Source: Streptomyces chartreusis NRRL 3882
GTDB lineage: Bacteria > Actinomycetota > Actinomycetes > Streptomycetales > Streptomycetaceae
DNA: 64,000 nucleotides
NCBI RefSeq assembly: GCF_900236475.1
Contig: NZ_LT963352.1
Location: forward strand, 8,031,001-8,095,000
Direction of reading: 5' to 3'
The translations under genes and the position numbers were made by a program. A model generated the notes under the pieces. That model worked only from the letters and a program-made list of their open reading frames with translations. It was not told where the DNA came from and did no database searches. Shown here piece by piece: positions 63,652 to 64,000 of this stretch (position 1 is its first letter; every line of letters begins with the position of its first letter).

Positions 63652-64000
63652 GTGACCGTCGTCTGGATCAACGGCGCGTTCGGTGCGGGGAAGACCACCA
63701 CCGCACAGGAACTGATCGAACTGATCCCGAACAGCACGCTCTTCGACCCCGAGGTCATCGGCGGAGCGCTCCGGTATCTGCTGCCGCCCAAACGCCTCGC
63801 GGAGGTCGGCGACTTCCAGGACCTGCCGATCTGGCGACGCCTCGTGATCGACACGGCGGCCGCGATGCTCGCCGAGCTCGGCGGGACCCTGGTGGTCCCC
63901 ATGACGCTGCTGCGCCAGGAGTACCGCGACGAGATCTTCGGCGGCCTGGCCGCCCGCAGGATTCCGGTCAGCCACATCCTGCTCGCTCCGGCCGAAACGA
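63652..64000 (+). CDS. TmrB-like ATP-binding protein (3' end outside window)
   Basis: Seen: first 116 residues from GTG 63652, with GAGGGGG upstream. P-loop VVWINGAFGAGKTTTAQEL, then FDPEVIGGALRYLLPP, FQDLPIWRRLVIDTAAAML and GTLVVPMTLLRQEYRDEI. This is very like the start of TmrB, the tunicamycin resistance protein of Bacillus. Known: TmrB binds ATP and tunicamycin. Inferred: a small nucleotide-binding protein, possibly drug-related. The rest of the gene is not in the window. Confidence 0.85.
   Translation, partial: MTVVWINGAFGAGKTTTAQELIELIPNSTLFDPEVIGGALRYLLPPKRLAEVGDFQDLPIWRRLVIDTAAAMLAELGGTLVVPMTLLRQEYRDEIFGGLAARRIPVSHILLAPAET

Overview
The window is a GC-rich (about 72% G+C by eye) actinomycete chromosome segment, almost certainly Streptomyces. 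The signs are G/C-biased third codon positions, many GTG and some TTG starts, AGGAGG-type ribosome binding sites, rare TTA (bldA) codons, twin-arginine secretion signals, a DasR-type dre box, and families such as FUSC, Rv1733c-like, DUF6214, DUF6421, DUF5134, DUF305 and DUF6986. No rRNA, tRNA, CRISPR array, insertion sequence, phage or integrase gene was seen. It reads as ordinary chromosome with metabolic, regulatory and secreted-enzyme genes.

Layout. 1-5.7 kb: a truncated GH127 arabinofuranosidase with an inserted LamG domain, then a very large Hsp90-type ATPase with seven C-terminal wHTH repeats and an amyloid/RHIM-like N-terminal motif, the best candidate for a conflict or signalling system. 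5.8-14 kb: HAD phosphatase, Lrp regulator, FUSC transporter, a lactonase behind a promoter carrying a DasR box, a CbiX-like protein, a BadF-type sugar kinase coupled to an apparently frameshifted ung, and a BNR-repeat protein. 14-19.9 kb: Rv1733c-like membrane protein with a TTA codon, a decaying 46-bp minisatellite, a HEAT-repeat protein, AidB-type acyl-CoA dehydrogenase and divergent PaaX regulator. 20-23.7 kb: two pectate lyases (PL3, PL1) and a CE1 esterase with CBM2 around a leader region full of LacI-type operator boxes. 23.7-30.4 kb: Old Yellow Enzyme and divergent ArsR regulator, ferredoxin-NADP reductase, DUF6214, DUF305 lipoprotein, LVIVD-repeat secreted protein, TetR. 30.5-40.2 kb: HAD, PAP2, M56 peptidase, DUF5134, FUSC-MarR operon, aldo/keto reductase, VOC and GNAT genes. 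40.2-51 kb: GDPD, the DUF6421-SDR-threonine aldolase operon, a secreted protein, transglutaminase-like protein, PlsC, DUF4395/thioredoxin pair, flavin reductase, etfBA. 51-58.5 kb: Tat-exported endonuclease-type protein, DUF6986 lyase-like enzyme, membrane Ser/Thr kinase, GGCT-like protein, LacI regulator divergent from a ROK kinase. 58.5-64 kb: AraC-VOC-UvrA-like cassette, three small proteins, and a truncated TmrB-like ATPase.

How the genes work together. Several genes fit plant cell-wall and amino-sugar use (GH127, PL1, PL3, CE1-CBM2, sugar kinases, dre box). Regulator-target pairs are clear from divergent layout plus palindromes: ArsR/OYE, LacI/ROK, PaaX/acyl-CoA dehydrogenase, MarR/FUSC and self-regulating TetR. 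Two promoters resemble the PafBC (RecA-independent DNA damage) type, and a UvrA paralogue sits with a VOC protein in what looks like a self-resistance cassette. Gene ends are tightly packed: five convergent pairs overlap at their 3' ends.
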